From: Sphingobium sp. OAS761
Lineage (GTDB): Bacteria; Pseudomonadota; Alphaproteobacteria; Sphingomonadales; Sphingomonadaceae
DNA length: 64,000 nucleotides
NCBI RefSeq assembly: GCF_024168485.1
Contig: NZ_JALJVY010000003.1
Coordinates: 186,001 to 250,000 of the forward strand
Reading direction: 5' to 3'
Below are positions 7,682 to 17,785 of the stretch, in pieces. The position numbers and the translations under genes are program-made. The notes under the pieces were generated by a model, which was not told the origin of the DNA, made no database searches, and saw only the letters and a list, made by a program, of their open reading frames with translations. Within the stretch, counting starts at the first letter, position 1; every line of letters begins with the position of its first letter.

Positions 7682-9394
7682 ATGACCTTGCCGGCCGTGC
7701 AGGACAGTTTCTCGATCGTCCCCTATGTGGCGCTGCCGGGCATCGGCCTTGTCACGCTGCTCATCGTCGGCATCGTGCTCGCCCGCCTGTACAAGCGCGC
7801 GTCCAAGGAAGTGGGCTTCGTGCGCACCGGCGTCGGCGGCGAAAAGGTCGTGATGAACGGCGGCGCGCTGGTGCTGCCGATCTTCCATGAAACGATGCCG
7901 GTCAACATGAACACGGTGCGCCTTGCGGTCGAACGCAAGAATGCCGACGCGCTGATCACGCTCGACCGGCTGCGCATCGACGTGAAGGCCGAATTCTACG
8001 TCCGCGTGAAGCCCGACGGCCAGTCGATCGCCATCGCCGCGCAGACGCTGGGCATGCGCACCATGAACCCGGAAGCGCTCAAGGAACTGGTCGAAGGCAA
8101 GTTCGTCGACGCTCTGCGCTCGGTCGCGGCGGGCATGACCATGAACCAGCTGCACGAACAGCGCAGCGAATTCGTGCAGAAGGTGCAGCAGGTGTCCTCG
8201 GTCGATCTCGCGATGAACGGCCTCGAACTGGAAAGCGTCTCGCTGACCGGCCTAGACCAGACCTCGATCGAACATTTCAACGCCAACAACGCCTTCGACG
8301 CGGAGGGCCTGACCAAGCTGACCGAGCAGATCGAGCTGCGCAAAAAGACCCGCAACGACATCGAACAGGACACCCGCGTCCAGATAGAGACCAAGAATCT
8401 GGAGGCGCAGCGCCAGTCGCTCCTCATCTCGCGCGACACCGAATTCGCCCGGTTGGAGCAGGAACGCGAGGTGGAGATGCGCCGCGCCGCCCAGATCGCC
8501 GAGGTTGCCCGCGAACAGTCGCTGCGCCAGCAGGAGGCCGACCAGGCCCGGATCGAGGCGAAGAAGCTGGTCGACAGCCAGCAGATCGAGGCCGACCGCG
8601 CCGTGCAGCAGGCCCGCATCGAACAGGAACAGGCGCTCGAACTCGCCCGGCAGGAACAGCAGATCGCGGTTCAGAACAAGAGCCGGCTGGAAAGCCAGGC
8701 CAAGGCGCAGGCCGACGAAGCCCGCGCCAAGGCCGTGGCCGCCGAGGAACAGGTGGCGACCTCGCGCGAGACGGAGGTGGCCGAACGCATCAAGCGGATC
8801 GAACTGATCGACGCCGCCCGCGAGGCCGAACGCGCCGCCATCCAGGTGAAGGTGGAAGCGCAGGCGGAAAAGCAGGCGGCGGCCGACCGGGCCGAAGCGA
8901 TGCGCCTCGCCGCCGAGGGCGAGGCGGAGGCCGCCAAGCTGCGTGCCGACGCCGACCGCGTGCGTTTCGAGGTGGAGGCGGCGGGCCAGCGCGCCGTGAA
9001 CGAGGCGGCGAACATCCTCTCCTCCGATCAGGTATCGCTCCAGACCAAGATGGCGCTGCTCAAGGTCCTGCCCGATCTGGTGCGGGAAGCGGCCCGGCCG
9101 ATGGAAGCGATCGATTCCATCCGCATCGTGCAGGTGGACGGCATCACCGGCCATGGCGGCGGCGGAGACGGCGCGCCTGCCGCTGCCGGCGGCGACCAGA
9201 ATCTCGCCAGCGCCGCCGTCTCGGCCGCGCTCCGCTACCGGGCGCAGGCGCCGGTGATCGACGGGCTGATGAAGGAACTGGGCCTGGACGGGTCCAGCCT
9301 CGACACGCTGGTGAAGGGCGCGGTCGACACCGCCCCCACCGCGCCTGCTCCCGCGCCCGCATCCGTCCCCGCCATGGACAATCCGGACCGCTGA
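7682..9394 (+). CDS. yqiK: Flotillin family protein (YqiK-like)
   Basis: The 570-residue product shows the flotillin layout: a membrane helix at about 15-34 (GIGLVTLLIVGIVLARLY), an SPFH/band-7 domain to about residue 190 (GGALVLPIFHETMPVNMNTVRL, then IDVKAEFYVRVKP), a long coiled coil rich in A-E-A-R repeats from about 205 to 440, and a C-terminal oligomerisation part ending in a Pro/Ala tail. Flotillins form large membrane cages or scaffolds. Directly downstream of yqiJ with an AGGAG ribosome site, so the pair is expected to act together. Confidence 0.93.
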   Translation: MTLPAVQDSFSIVPYVALPGIGLVTLLIVGIVLARLYKRASKEVGFVRTGVGGEKVVMNGGALVLPIFHETMPVNMNTVRLAVERKNADALITLDRLRIDVKAEFYVRVKPDGQSIAIAAQTLGMRTMNPEALKELVEGKFVDALRSVAAGMTMNQLHEQRSEFVQKVQQVSSVDLAMNGLELESVSLTGLDQTSIEHFNANNAFDAEGLTKLTEQIELRKKTRNDIEQDTRVQIETKNLEAQRQSLLISRDTEFARLEQEREVEMRRAAQIAEVAREQSLRQQEADQARIEAKKLVDSQQIEADRAVQQARIEQEQALELARQEQQIAVQNKSRLESQAKAQADEARAKAVAAEEQVATSRETEVAERIKRIELIDAAREAERAAIQVKVEAQAEKQAAADRAEAMRLAAEGEAEAAKLRADADRVRFEVEAAGQRAVNEAANILSSDQVSLQTKMALLKVLPDLVREAARPMEAIDSIRIVQVDGITGHGGGGDGAPAAAGGDQNLASAAVSAALRYRAQAPVIDGLMKELGLDGSSLDTLVKGAVDTAPTAPAPAPASVPAMDNPDR

Positions 9395-9737
9395 TCGCGC
9401 GCGGCGGTACGGTCGGGGGAGGGGCACCGCATTGCCCCTTTCCTATCGGGATTTTTGCTGGTCTACCCTGCGGAATGCAGACCGCCATGCCCCGACCCGC
9501 CGCCGCACCGACCCGCGCACGCAGCCATGACCCGACGGCAACGCATCCGGCGCGCCGGCATGACGCTGCCGTGACCCGGTCGTGACCCCATGGCGACCTT
9601 CCCGGCGCGTGGCGGGCGCGCGCCTGTGACCTTGCCCCCCCGAAACCGCAGGAAAGCATGGCGGCCAGGCCCCTGCGACACCATGAACTTTGCGCCGTGA
9701 CCTTGGCATTGCCCGTGCGGCACGATAGCGCACCGGC
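9395..9737 (+). other. Intergenic region with repeated GTGACC hexamers
   Basis: No convincing gene. The stretch carries GTGACC at 9571, 9582, 9626 and 9697, plus ATGACC at 9527 and at the MFS start codon. The first pair is a tandem 11-bp repeat. It separates the flotillin operon from the MFS gene and must contain the latter's promoter. No clear -35/-10 pair or terminator was seen. Confidence 0.45.
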
Positions 9738-10976
9738 ATGACCCTCGCTCCGACCCGCCGCAAAGCCGCGATCGCCTTCATCCTCGTGACCGCGCTGCTC
9801 GACGTCATGTCGATGGGCATCACCATTCCTGTCCTGCCCCAGCTGATCGAAACATTGTCGGGCTCGACCAGCGCGGCGGCCCTGTGGAACGGCACCTTCA
9901 TCGCCTTGTGGGCGACGATGCAATTTCTCTGCTCGCCGGTCATCGGTTCGCTGTCCGACCGCTATGGACGGCGGCCGGTCATCCTGATCTCGGTCGCGGG
10001 GCTGGCGCTGGATTATGTGCTGCTGGCGCTCGCGCCCGATCTGTGGTGGCTGGCGCTTGGCCGCATTCTGGCCGGCGTCACCTCGTCCAGCTTCACCTCC
10101 ACCTTCGCCTACATGGCCGACATCACCCCGCCCGACCAGCGCGCCCGGGCCTATGGCCTGATCGGCGCGGCCTTCAGCGGCGGCTTCGTCGCCGGGCCGT
10201 TGCTGGGCGGCATGCTGGGTGAAATCTCGCTGCGTGCGCCCTTCTGGGCGGCGGCGGCCCTGTCGGCGGTCGCTTTTCTCTACGGCCTGCTGGTGCTGCC
10301 CGAATCGCTGGCACCCGACAGGCGCATGGCGTTCGACTGGCGCCGGGCCAATCCGTTCGGCGCGCTGAAGCTGCTGCGCTCGCACCCCGAACTCTCCAGC
10401 CTCGCGTTCGTCAATTTTCTGCTCCATTTCGCCCACCACGTCTTTTCCGCGGTGTTCGTCCTCTATGCGGGCGACCGCTACGACTGGGGGGCATGGGAAG
10501 TCGGCGCGCTGCTGGGCCTTGTCGGCCTGCTGGACATGGGCGTGCAGGGGCTGCTGGTCGGCCCGGTGGTGAAAAGGCTGGGCGACCGGCGCACCATGGT
10601 GATCGGCTTCCTGTTCGGCACGGTCGGCATCGTCTGCATGGGGCTGGCGCCGACCGGCTGGCTGATGCTGAGCGCGCTCTTTCCCAACGCGCTCTGGGGC
10701 CTCGCCATGCCGACGCTCCAGTCGCTGATGACGCGGCGCGTATCGGAAAGCGAGCAGGGCCAGTTGCAGGGCGCGAACAACAGCGTGGCCGCCATCGCCG
10801 GCATCGCCTCGCCGCTGTTTTTCGGCTGGATCTACTCGCTCTCGACCGGCCCCGCGCCCGACCTGCCCTTCATCGGCAGCGCCTTCCTGATCGCCGCCGC
10901 CGTACTGGGCGGCGCAGCGCTGCTGGGCTGGATGGCGGGACGCGGCGAGGACGGCGCTGCCGCCGTTCAGGCCTGA
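9738..10976 (+). CDS. MFS transporter, TetA-like drug:H+ antiporter family
   Basis: The 412-residue protein has the 12-helix MFS pattern. Between helices 2 and 3 is the motif GSLSDRYGRRPV, and helix 5 carries the antiporter motif in GLIGAAFSGGFVAGPLLGGMLGE. The opening LVTALLDVMSMGITIPVLPQL and the overall spacing match the TCR/TetA-like DHA1 branch. Many chromosomal members have no role in tetracycline resistance, so no drug is named. It converges on the methyltransferase gene, and the two stops overlap by ten bases. Confidence 0.85.
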   Translation: MTLAPTRRKAAIAFILVTALLDVMSMGITIPVLPQLIETLSGSTSAAALWNGTFIALWATMQFLCSPVIGSLSDRYGRRPVILISVAGLALDYVLLALAPDLWWLALGRILAGVTSSSFTSTFAYMADITPPDQRARAYGLIGAAFSGGFVAGPLLGGMLGEISLRAPFWAAAALSAVAFLYGLLVLPESLAPDRRMAFDWRRANPFGALKLLRSHPELSSLAFVNFLLHFAHHVFSAVFVLYAGDRYDWGAWEVGALLGLVGLLDMGVQGLLVGPVVKRLGDRRTMVIGFLFGTVGIVCMGLAPTGWLMLSALFPNALWGLAMPTLQSLMTRRVSESEQGQLQGANNSVAAIAGIASPLFFGWIYSLSTGPAPDLPFIGSAFLIAAAVLGGAALLGWMAGRGEDGAAAVQA

Positions 10977-11890
10977 TCGTCGAAACTGCGATACAGCCAG
11001 CCGGGATGTCCCGGCGACGGTTCGGCGCCGCGCGTTGCCGACACGAATATATATTGGCCCAGGCGCCGCCCGCGCCGCCGCGACCAGAGGCCAAATCCTA
11101 TCTGCGTCAGGAAACCGGCGATCATGCTTCCCATTCCCGAACCTTTCACATTGGCGGTGAAGCCGCGTTCGACCCAGAAGCCGCAATGGGCGAGCAGGCG
11201 GACGACCTCGTCCAGCGTATATTCGCGATTGTGCCGGCCATAGGGGCCATAGCCCGAATAGCGGTCGTGCACATTGTCGCCGCGCATCAGCCGCAACAGA
11301 TTGCGCGCGGACGCGACATTGGGCGTCGTGAGCACTAGGCGCCCGCCCGGTTTCAACACGCGCGCCATTTCCCGCAGGGCGGGAAGCGGATCATGCGTCA
11401 GATGCTCCAGCACCTCGCAGAACAGGATGATGTCGAAACTCGCATCGGCATAGGGAAAACGATCGGTCTCGACGTTGAAATGATCATAGGCCAGGACATG
11501 CGCCTCGCCGTCCGCCTGCCCCGCGGCGGCATAGCGGATGCGATCCTCCCCGCGCGTCTCCGGCCCGCCGAAGAAATTGGTCAGGGTCAGCGACAGGGAC
11601 GTATATTCGCGCAGCAGGACCGTGGTGAAATAGGGGCCTGCCCCCAGTTCCAGGCATTGTCCCTCGACGCCCAGGCACAGGTCCAGCGTATAGATGAAGC
11701 GCCGCCAGTCCCGAGCCAGATAGCCGTCCAGCTCCCCGCCCTCGACCCCTTCCTGCCGCACGGTGCGCATGAGAGCCAGCAACGCGTCGGGATCGGTTCC
11801 ATCGGGCGCGGGCAGGCGCGGCTGCGCGATGTTCAGCCAATCGAAGGCGGAGCGCCGGCCAGTCGATGCCGCGCGGACTTGGCTGGTCAT
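10967..11890 (-). CDS. Class I SAM-dependent methyltransferase
   Basis: A 307-residue Rossmann methyltransferase. The SAM-binding motif is CLELGAGPYFTT (79-90); later blocks are ASFDIILFCEVLEHLTHDPL and LREMARVLKPGGRLVLTTPN, typical of Methyltransf_11/UbiE-like enzymes. The C-terminal part (GSMIAGFLTQIGFGLWSRRRGRR) is hydrophobic and basic and may touch the membrane. The ATG at 11890 follows a G-rich site; a longer opening upstream lacks a plausible start. Substrate unknown; neighbours do not indicate it. Confidence 0.82.
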   Translation of the reverse strand: MTSQVRAASTGRRSAFDWLNIAQPRLPAPDGTDPDALLALMRTVRQEGVEGGELDGYLARDWRRFIYTLDLCLGVEGQCLELGAGPYFTTVLLREYTSLSLTLTNFFGGPETRGEDRIRYAAAGQADGEAHVLAYDHFNVETDRFPYADASFDIILFCEVLEHLTHDPLPALREMARVLKPGGRLVLTTPNVASARNLLRLMRGDNVHDRYSGYGPYGRHNREYTLDEVVRLLAHCGFWVERGFTANVKGSGMGSMIAGFLTQIGFGLWSRRRGRRLGQYIFVSATRGAEPSPGHPGWLYRSFDDQA

Positions 11891-12051
11891 GGCAATTCCC
11901 CCCGATCGCCGTCCCCTGTCGGCCGGGGGCCTATAGGGCCGCCTCCAGCCGCCCGCCAGCATAAAAGCGTTCCCGGCATAGCTGGACAGGACGGGGCCGG
12001 CAGACTAAGCGGGCGCGAATCCCTTCCCTCGATCCAAGCAAAGGCGATTCG

Positions 12052-13623
12052 ATGACGCTGCCCCTTCAGGATTCCATCCTCATTGTGGATTTCGGCAGCC
12101 AGGTGACGCAGCTCATCGCCCGCCGTGTCCGCGAAGCCGGGGTCTATTCCGAAATCGCGCCCTTCACCCAGGCGGAAGCCGCTTTCCGGCGCATGAAGCC
12201 GCGCGGCATCATCCTGTCGGGCTCCCCCGCCGGCGTGCCGGAGGACGGTAGCCCGCGCGCGCCGCAGATGCTGTTCGACGCCGGAGTCCCCATCCTGGGC
12301 ATCTGTTATGGCCAGCAGGTGATGAGTCACCAGCTGGGTGGCGAGGTGCGGCCCGGGCACGAAACCGGCGAGGGCGGCGAATTCGGCCGCGCCTTCCTGA
12401 CCGTGACCGAGCCATGCGCCTTGTTCGATGGCCTGTGGCAGGTGGGCGAACGCCATCAGGTGTGGATGAGCCATGGCGACAAGGTCACCAGATTTGCGCC
12501 CGGCTTCAAGATCGTGGCGGTTTCGGACGGCGCGCCCTTCGCAGTGATCGCCGACGAGGAACGGAAATTCTACGGCACGCAGTTCCATCCGGAGGTCGCG
12601 CATACACCGGACGGCGGCAAGCTGATCGCCAATTTCGTGCGCCATGTCTGCGGCTGTCCGGGCGACTGGACGATGGCCGAATTCCGACAGGTGAAGATCG
12701 CCGAGATCCGCGAGCAGGTGGGCGATGGCCGGGTCATCTGCGGGCTGTCGGGCGGTGTCGACAGCGCGGTCGCCGCCGTGCTGATCCATGAAGCGATCGG
12801 CGACCAGCTGACCTGCGTGTTCGTCGACCACGGCCTGATGCGGCTGGGCGAAGCCGAGCAGGTCGTCAGCCTGTTCCGCGAACATTATGGCATCAAGCTG
12901 GTGCATGTGAACGCGGAGGATCGTTTCCTGGGCGGCCTCGCCGGCCTCACAGACCCGGAAAAGAAGCGAAAATTCATCGGCGGCGAATTCATCGCCGTCT
13001 TCGAGGAGGAAGCGAAGAAGATCGGCGGCGCCGACTTCCTGGCACAGGGCACGCTTTACCCGGACGTCATCGAATCGGTGTCCTTCACCGGCGGGCCTTC
13101 GGTCACGATCAAGTCGCACCACAATGTCGGCGGCCTGCCCGAACGCATGAACATGAAGCTGGTCGAGCCCCTGCGCGAACTGTTCAAGGACGAGGTGCGG
13201 GTGCTAGGCAGGGAACTGGGCCTGCCCGACATCTTCGTCGGCCGCCATCCCTTCCCCGGCCCCGGCCTCGCCATCCGCATCCCGGGCGAAGTGACCAAGG
13301 AACGCTGCGACATATTGCGCAAGGCGGACGCCATTTACCTGGAGGAAATCCGCGCGGCCGGCCTCTACGACGCGATCTGGCAGGCCTTCGCCGTGCTGCT
13401 GCCGGTCCGCACGGTAGGCGTGATGGGCGATTACCGCACTTACGACAATGTCTGCGCCGTGCGCGCCGTCACCTCCACCGACGGCATGACCGCCGACATC
13501 TACCCTTTCGACGCCGCATTCCTCAGCCGCGTGGCGACGCGGATCATCAACGAAGTGAAGGGCATCAACCGCGTGGTCTACGACTATACGTCGAAGCCCC
13601 CGGGCACGATCGAGTGGGAGTGA
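12052..13623 (+). CDS. guaA: GMP synthase (glutamine-hydrolysing)
   Basis: The 523-residue enzyme converts XMP to GMP using glutamine and ATP. An N-terminal class I amidotransferase domain shows the nucleophile C85 in ILGICYGQQ and the H179/E181 pair in FHPEV. The ATP pyrophosphatase domain has the PP-loop SGGVDS (233-238). The C-terminal dimerisation domain ends in [13 protein letters not shown], the usual GuaA terminus. Length is standard. It is transcribed alone, convergent with the glycosyltransferase operon. Confidence 0.98.
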   Translation: MTLPLQDSILIVDFGSQVTQLIARRVREAGVYSEIAPFTQAEAAFRRMKPRGIILSGSPAGVPEDGSPRAPQMLFDAGVPILGICYGQQVMSHQLGGEVRPGHETGEGGEFGRAFLTVTEPCALFDGLWQVGERHQVWMSHGDKVTRFAPGFKIVAVSDGAPFAVIADEERKFYGTQFHPEVAHTPDGGKLIANFVRHVCGCPGDWTMAEFRQVKIAEIREQVGDGRVICGLSGGVDSAVAAVLIHEAIGDQLTCVFVDHGLMRLGEAEQVVSLFREHYGIKLVHVNAEDRFLGGLAGLTDPEKKRKFIGGEFIAVFEEEAKKIGGADFLAQGTLYPDVIESVSFTGGPSVTIKSHHNVGGLPERMNMKLVEPLRELFKDEVRVLGRELGLPDIFVGRHPFPGPGLAIRIPGEVTKERCDILRKADAIYLEEIRAAGLYDAIWQAFAVLLPVRTVGVMGDYRTYDNVCAVRAVTSTDGMTADIYPFDAAFLSRVATRIINEVKGINRVVYDYTSKPPGTIEWE

Positions 13624-13692
13624 TTTTGGCCGCACGACCGTCATGCCAACGGGATGACCCGGCGTCGGAAAGAAAGACAAAAAGACCTTCGG

Positions 13693-14820
13693 TCAAATAT
13701 CCTTGGCCAAGATCCTCTTGTAGATCGCTGCGACGCTTCTTGAAGCTTCGTCCCAGGAATAGACTGAACTCGCTTCGCGCGCGGCAGAGCCCATGGCCGC
13801 CCGCAAGGACGGGGCATTCGCCAGCACCGAGACAGACGCGGCGAACGCCTGCGGATCGTTCGGCGTACAAAGCAATCCGGTCCTGAAAGGTTCGATCAGC
13901 GCTCGCGCATTGGGAGCATCGGCACTGACGACGGGAACGCCGCTCGCCATCGATTCCAGGATGACCTGGCCGAAGGTTTCGGTGGTGCTGGGCGTTAGCA
14001 TAATATCGGCGCTCGCCACTGCGCGCGACAGAGCATCGCCTTCCAAATGTCCTAGCAGTACGGCGTTTTCAAGATGATCGAACAGCGGCCGGGCCGGGCC
14101 TTCACCGACAACTACCACATGCAGTTTCGCAGTCGCTTCGGCCGCCCGCATGGCCTCGATAAAGACATCGATGCCCTTTTCTAGAACCAGTCGACCGAAA
14201 AACAGTATGGCGATCTCATCGTCCGCTATGCCGCGTGAGCGTCTCCACGCCATGTCACGGTGATGGGGACCAAATCGGTTTCGATCGATGCCCCTGCTCC
14301 ACACGCTGGCGCGATCGTCGCCGCGCATGGCAGCCAACCCCGCAGCCAGTTCGGGGGTGGGCGCCAACACGTGGTCCGCGCGGCGGTAGAATCGGCGCAG
14401 ATGTGCTTCTGCCAACGGCCTCAACCAGCCTAGCCCGTAGAAATCGAGATAGGTTTCGAACAGGGTATGCATGCTGGCCACAATCGGCACACCATGGCCG
14501 ATCGCCCAACTCTGTGCGCGCACGCCAAGGATGTCAGGCGTCGATACATGCACGATATGCGGATCGAAACGCTCAAGATCGTCGCGCGCCGATTTGGATA
14601 TGCCCAGGGCAAGGCGAAATTCGTTGCGCTTGGGCAAGGTGATCGAACGCACCGGCACCAGCGTTCCGGCAGGCTCGAATGCCGGGGTGTCGGTCACGGG
14701 CGAATAGGCATGAACGCTCGCCCCCGTTTCGCGCTCCAGATAGTCAACCAGGTGATTGAGCGCACGGTTCGCGCCTTCGCGAAGATAATTATAGTTTCCC
14801 GAGAACAGGGCGATGCGCAT
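13693..14820 (-). CDS. GT4-family glycosyltransferase
   Basis: A 375-residue GT-B enzyme. The N-terminal half opens MRIALFSGNYNYLREGANRAL, with HVSTPDILGVRAQSWA and IVASMHTLFETYLDFYG. The C-terminal half has ILFFGRLVLEKGIDVFIEA, VVVGEGPARPLF and the donor-site motif TPSTTETFGQVILESMASGVPVV. This resembles the alpha-mannosyl/sulfoquinovosyl-type glycolipid transferases of GT4. It is the last gene of a three-gene minus-strand operon, 5 bp after GtrA. A membrane lipid or polyprenyl acceptor is a plausible inference; neither sugar nor acceptor can be read. Confidence 0.87.
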   Translation of the reverse strand: MRIALFSGNYNYLREGANRALNHLVDYLERETGASVHAYSPVTDTPAFEPAGTLVPVRSITLPKRNEFRLALGISKSARDDLERFDPHIVHVSTPDILGVRAQSWAIGHGVPIVASMHTLFETYLDFYGLGWLRPLAEAHLRRFYRRADHVLAPTPELAAGLAAMRGDDRASVWSRGIDRNRFGPHHRDMAWRRSRGIADDEIAILFFGRLVLEKGIDVFIEAMRAAEATAKLHVVVVGEGPARPLFDHLENAVLLGHLEGDALSRAVASADIMLTPSTTETFGQVILESMASGVPVVSADAPNARALIEPFRTGLLCTPNDPQAFAASVSVLANAPSLRAAMGSAAREASSVYSWDEASRSVAAIYKRILAKDI

Positions 14821-14825
14821 ATCGC

Positions 14826-15230
14826 TCAGACCTTACGGAAGTTCAACGTCGCGTTGGACAGGAACATGGCCAACCCGGCAACGACCGACACGAGCAACCG
14901 GGCCAAGAGATAGTTCATGCCGGTCCAATCGAGCAACAAGGCGTAGAGGCTGACGGTGATAGCCATGCCAAGACCGGCGTTTGCCAAAAATATGACGTAA
15001 CCGGTTCCCACCGCACGGTCGGATTCAGGAAATATCCAGCCCCGTGCCAGTGCGTAGTGTACGCTTTGCGCGGCGACGAAGCCTATCGCCGCGGCGAGAA
15101 CCTCGTCCATGTCTGCATAGGTTACGAGCAGCCAGAGCACTCCGATGCTCGCCAGGAAGGACAGCGAACTCGAGACGGTATTGCGCAACAGCATGGCGCC
15201 GACCCGGCGATTGAGAAATCGTGTTTTCAT
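14826..15230 (-). CDS. GtrA family four-helix membrane protein
   Basis: A 134-residue protein with four membrane segments (about 17-37, 42-62, 76-97 and 105-126) and the GtrA signature endings NATLNFRKV and FVAAQSVHYALARGWIF. GtrA proteins are thought to flip undecaprenyl-phosphate-linked sugars or otherwise support lipid-linked glycosylation. It lies between the ferritin-like gene (17 bp upstream) and the GT4 gene (5 bp downstream), so it probably works with that transferase. Confidence 0.88.
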   Translation of the reverse strand: MKTRFLNRRVGAMLLRNTVSSSLSFLASIGVLWLLVTYADMDEVLAAAIGFVAAQSVHYALARGWIFPESDRAVGTGYVIFLANAGLGMAITVSLYALLLDWTGMNYLLARLLVSVVAGLAMFLSNATLNFRKV

Positions 15231-15247
15231 GAACGCAGTGCGCCGGG

Positions 15248-15922
15248 TCAGGAGGTCGGTCGCGGACGTACGGGCGCGGCTTCTCCTCCGTCAGCCCAGC
15301 CGCTGCGTCGACGGGTGAAGGGATTGAAGAAAAGGAAGGGCAGCTTCAGGAAGAGCAGTTCGGAATGGATAAACGTGTCGATCCGCCGTTCCCACCACTT
15401 TGGTTCGCGCCTGCCATGTTCTCGCAGCCAGCCTTCATAAGGTGCCCAATGACTGGGCTCGTCCTGCCTGATGATCTGGAAGATTTTCATGAGCACCGGG
15501 TCGCCTTTTACCAAAGGATGTTTGAGCAGGATCTCCACCTGTCGGTATCCGCGCCTTTCCGTCAGGGCGATCACGCGGCAAAGCTTCTCGAACAGGCGGT
15601 CGTCATCGATCACCGCTTGCGTATCCAGATCGTCGATGCGCTTGCGAAAGACGATCTCGATGAAGCGATCAATGTGGCCGAACGTGCGGTCGACGGCCAG
15701 CGGCAGGCGATTCTGGCGTTCAAACCAGCGACGAAACATCATGTAGTGCGTTCGCTCGTCGGCCCGGTGTCGTTCGATAGCCTGTATCAACTCCAGATCG
15801 TCGGGCGAGCGCGCGCGGACCGCGTCCAGAACCCGGTCTATAGCAGTATAGCCGCGATGTTCATTGTAGATATAAATCGATCCGAGAACGTCGAGATAGC
15901 GGCGGCGTAGCAAACCCAGCAT
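15248..15922 (-). CDS. Diiron ferritin-like protein of unknown function
   Basis: A 224-residue helical protein whose iron-ligand pattern is complete for a ferritin-like four-helix bundle: E21 in YNEHRG, E56xxH59 in ADERTHYM, E122 in LTERRG, and E155xxH158 in QDEPSHWA. A hydrophobic C-terminal segment (about 185-202, ELLFLKLPFLFF) may attach it to the membrane. It is the first gene of the operon with GtrA and the GT4 glycosyltransferase. I do not recognise a named family. A lipid-modifying monooxygenase or desaturase acting on the glycosylated product would fit but is inference. Confidence 0.75.
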   Translation of the reverse strand: MLGLLRRRYLDVLGSIYIYNEHRGYTAIDRVLDAVRARSPDDLELIQAIERHRADERTHYMMFRRWFERQNRLPLAVDRTFGHIDRFIEIVFRKRIDDLDTQAVIDDDRLFEKLCRVIALTERRGYRQVEILLKHPLVKGDPVLMKIFQIIRQDEPSHWAPYEGWLREHGRREPKWWERRIDTFIHSELLFLKLPFLFFNPFTRRRSGWADGGEAAPVRPRPTS

Positions 15923-16448
15923 CTAAGGGAATCTCTCGTATGGCTGCCTACCCGAGGCGAGAGGCTTTGCGGTCTGGTAGCACAAGCGGTCAACAGCGCG
16001 CCAACTGTTCGTTTTGCAACGCCTTTTCAGTGCATTCAGACTGCCCAAAATCACTGAACCTGCCCTGTTCCCAAGTTCGCGGCGCGCGACCGCTGCCTTG
16101 CGTTCATCCATGCAAGGAAAGACAAGCACCGCCGGTCATGGCAAACAACCTCCGCTTCGCTGCGCGGCGATGCGAGCAAATGCCAGGGAGCTAACGGCTC
16201 GCCTTGCCGCCTTTTACCGCCACCTTCAGGCGCACCGCTTCCGTTCTGCGTAGCGACGGTCATCCCGGCCTGTGGCCGAGGCCGTTGTCCGATAGCCGTC
16301 CGGGCTTGTGCAGGACCGTGGCATGTGCCGGCCTGGGCGGAGACGAAGGGCAAGGTCGACAATCGCTTCGCCACGTTCCTCTCGAACGCCGGCGTCTCGC
16401 CCCGTCCCCCGCCCTTGCCAGCCGCGCCAGCATCGTTAAAGCCACGCC
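15923..16448 (+). other. 526-bp intergenic region between divergent units
   Basis: No coding region stands out; the short open frames lack start signals and family features. It must hold the promoter of the ferritin-like/GtrA/GT4 operon (minus) and that of bioA (plus). The left part, about 15.95-16.1 kb, is less GC-rich than the surrounding DNA. No palindrome, terminator or repeat was identified. Confidence 0.4.
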
Positions 16449-17726
16449 ATGATTTCTCCCGTCTGGCATCCCTTCACCCAGCATGGGCTTGGCGAGCCCA
16501 TACCGCAGGTCGTGCGCGCCGAGGGCGCCGTGCTGCATCTGCGCGACGGCAGCAGGCTGATCGACGCCATTTCGAGCTGGTGGGTGACGACCCACGGCCA
16601 TTGCAACCCGCGCATCGCCGCCGCCATCGCCGCGCAGGCAGGTACGCTGGACCAGCTTATTTTCGCCGGCTACACCCACGAACCGGCCGAGGAAGTGGCG
16701 CGCGGACTGATCGACATGGCCCCGCGCGCGCCAGGACAGCCGGAACTCGCGCATGTCTTCTATTCCGACAGCGGGTCGACCGCGGTCGAGGTCGCGCTGA
16801 AAATGGCGCTGGGCTACTGGTATAATCTGGGCAGCCCCGAACGGCACCGCATCCTCGTCATGGAGCATAGCTATCATGGCGACACGATCGGCACGATGTC
16901 GGTTGGCGCGCGCGGCGTCTATAATGCCGCCTGGGCGCCACTGCTGTTCGACGTCGGCACCATTCCCTTTCCCGCTCCGGACGCCGAGCAGGCCTGTCTC
17001 GACGCACTGGAGGCGGCCTGCGCCGAGCGGCCTGCGGCCTTCATCGTCGAGCCGCTGGTGCTGGGCGCGGGCGGGATGCTGGTGTATCCCCCGCGCCTAC
17101 TGCAAGAGATGGCAGCGATCTGCCGCCGGCACGACGTGCTGTTCATCGTCGACGAGGTGATGACCGGCTGGGGCCGCACCGGCACGCTCTTTGCCTGCGA
17201 ACAGGCCGGCGTCGTTCCCGACATCATGGCGGTGGCCAAGGGCATTACCGGCGGCGCGATTCCCCTCGCGGCGACGCTGGCGATCGCGCCGGTGTTCGAC
17301 GCCCATGTCTCGACCGACCGTTCGCGGCTCTTCTATCATTCGTCCAGCTACACCGCCAACGCCATCGCCTGCGCGGCGGCGGCGGCGAACCTTGCCATCT
17401 GGCGCGAGGAGGATGTTATTGGCCGCATTGCGGCGCTGGCCCGCGGCATCGGCACGCGGCTGGCCGAACTGGCCCGGCACCCCGCCTTCACGAATCCGCG
17501 GCAGGCAGGCACGATCGCGGCAATCGACCTGGTGGCCACGGACGCAGGCTATCTGTCCGACCTTGCCCCCCGCCTGCGCGCCTTCTTTCTGGAGCGCGGC
17601 CTCTTGCTGCGGCCGCTGGGCAACACCATCTATATCATGCCGCCTTATTGTCTCGATGCCGATCAGCTCGACATGATCTTCGCGGCGCTCGCCGCCGCGG
17701 GGGAACGGTTCGGCGCGCAACCCTGA
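16449..17726 (+). CDS. bioA: Adenosylmethionine-8-amino-7-oxononanoate aminotransferase
   Basis: The 425-residue fold-type I aminotransferase makes 7,8-diaminopelargonate for biotin. The N-terminal WHPFTQH is the BioA-specific signature, with [13 protein letters not shown] next. PLP residues are seen as D235 in [14 protein letters not shown] and K264 in [10 protein letters not shown]. The C-terminal [10 protein letters not shown] also fits BioA. No other biotin genes are in the window. It is followed after 59 bp by infA on the same strand. Confidence 0.95.
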   Translation: MISPVWHPFTQHGLGEPIPQVVRAEGAVLHLRDGSRLIDAISSWWVTTHGHCNPRIAAAIAAQAGTLDQLIFAGYTHEPAEEVARGLIDMAPRAPGQPELAHVFYSDSGSTAVEVALKMALGYWYNLGSPERHRILVMEHSYHGDTIGTMSVGARGVYNAAWAPLLFDVGTIPFPAPDAEQACLDALEAACAERPAAFIVEPLVLGAGGMLVYPPRLLQEMAAICRRHDVLFIVDEVMTGWGRTGTLFACEQAGVVPDIMAVAKGITGGAIPLAATLAIAPVFDAHVSTDRSRLFYHSSSYTANAIACAAAAANLAIWREEDVIGRIAALARGIGTRLAELARHPAFTNPRQAGTIAAIDLVATDAGYLSDLAPRLRAFFLERGLLLRPLGNTIYIMPPYCLDADQLDMIFAALAAAGERFGAQP

Positions 17727-17785
17727 CTTTCATTTTCCATCATTTGGCGCTATGGCGGCGCGATTTTTTGCATATTCGGGATATT

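Noticed and set aside
9144..11186. A 680-codon minus-strand frame
   Set aside because: It overlaps the MFS transporter and flotillin genes; the composition (Arg/Gly/Gln-rich) is that of a shadow frame.
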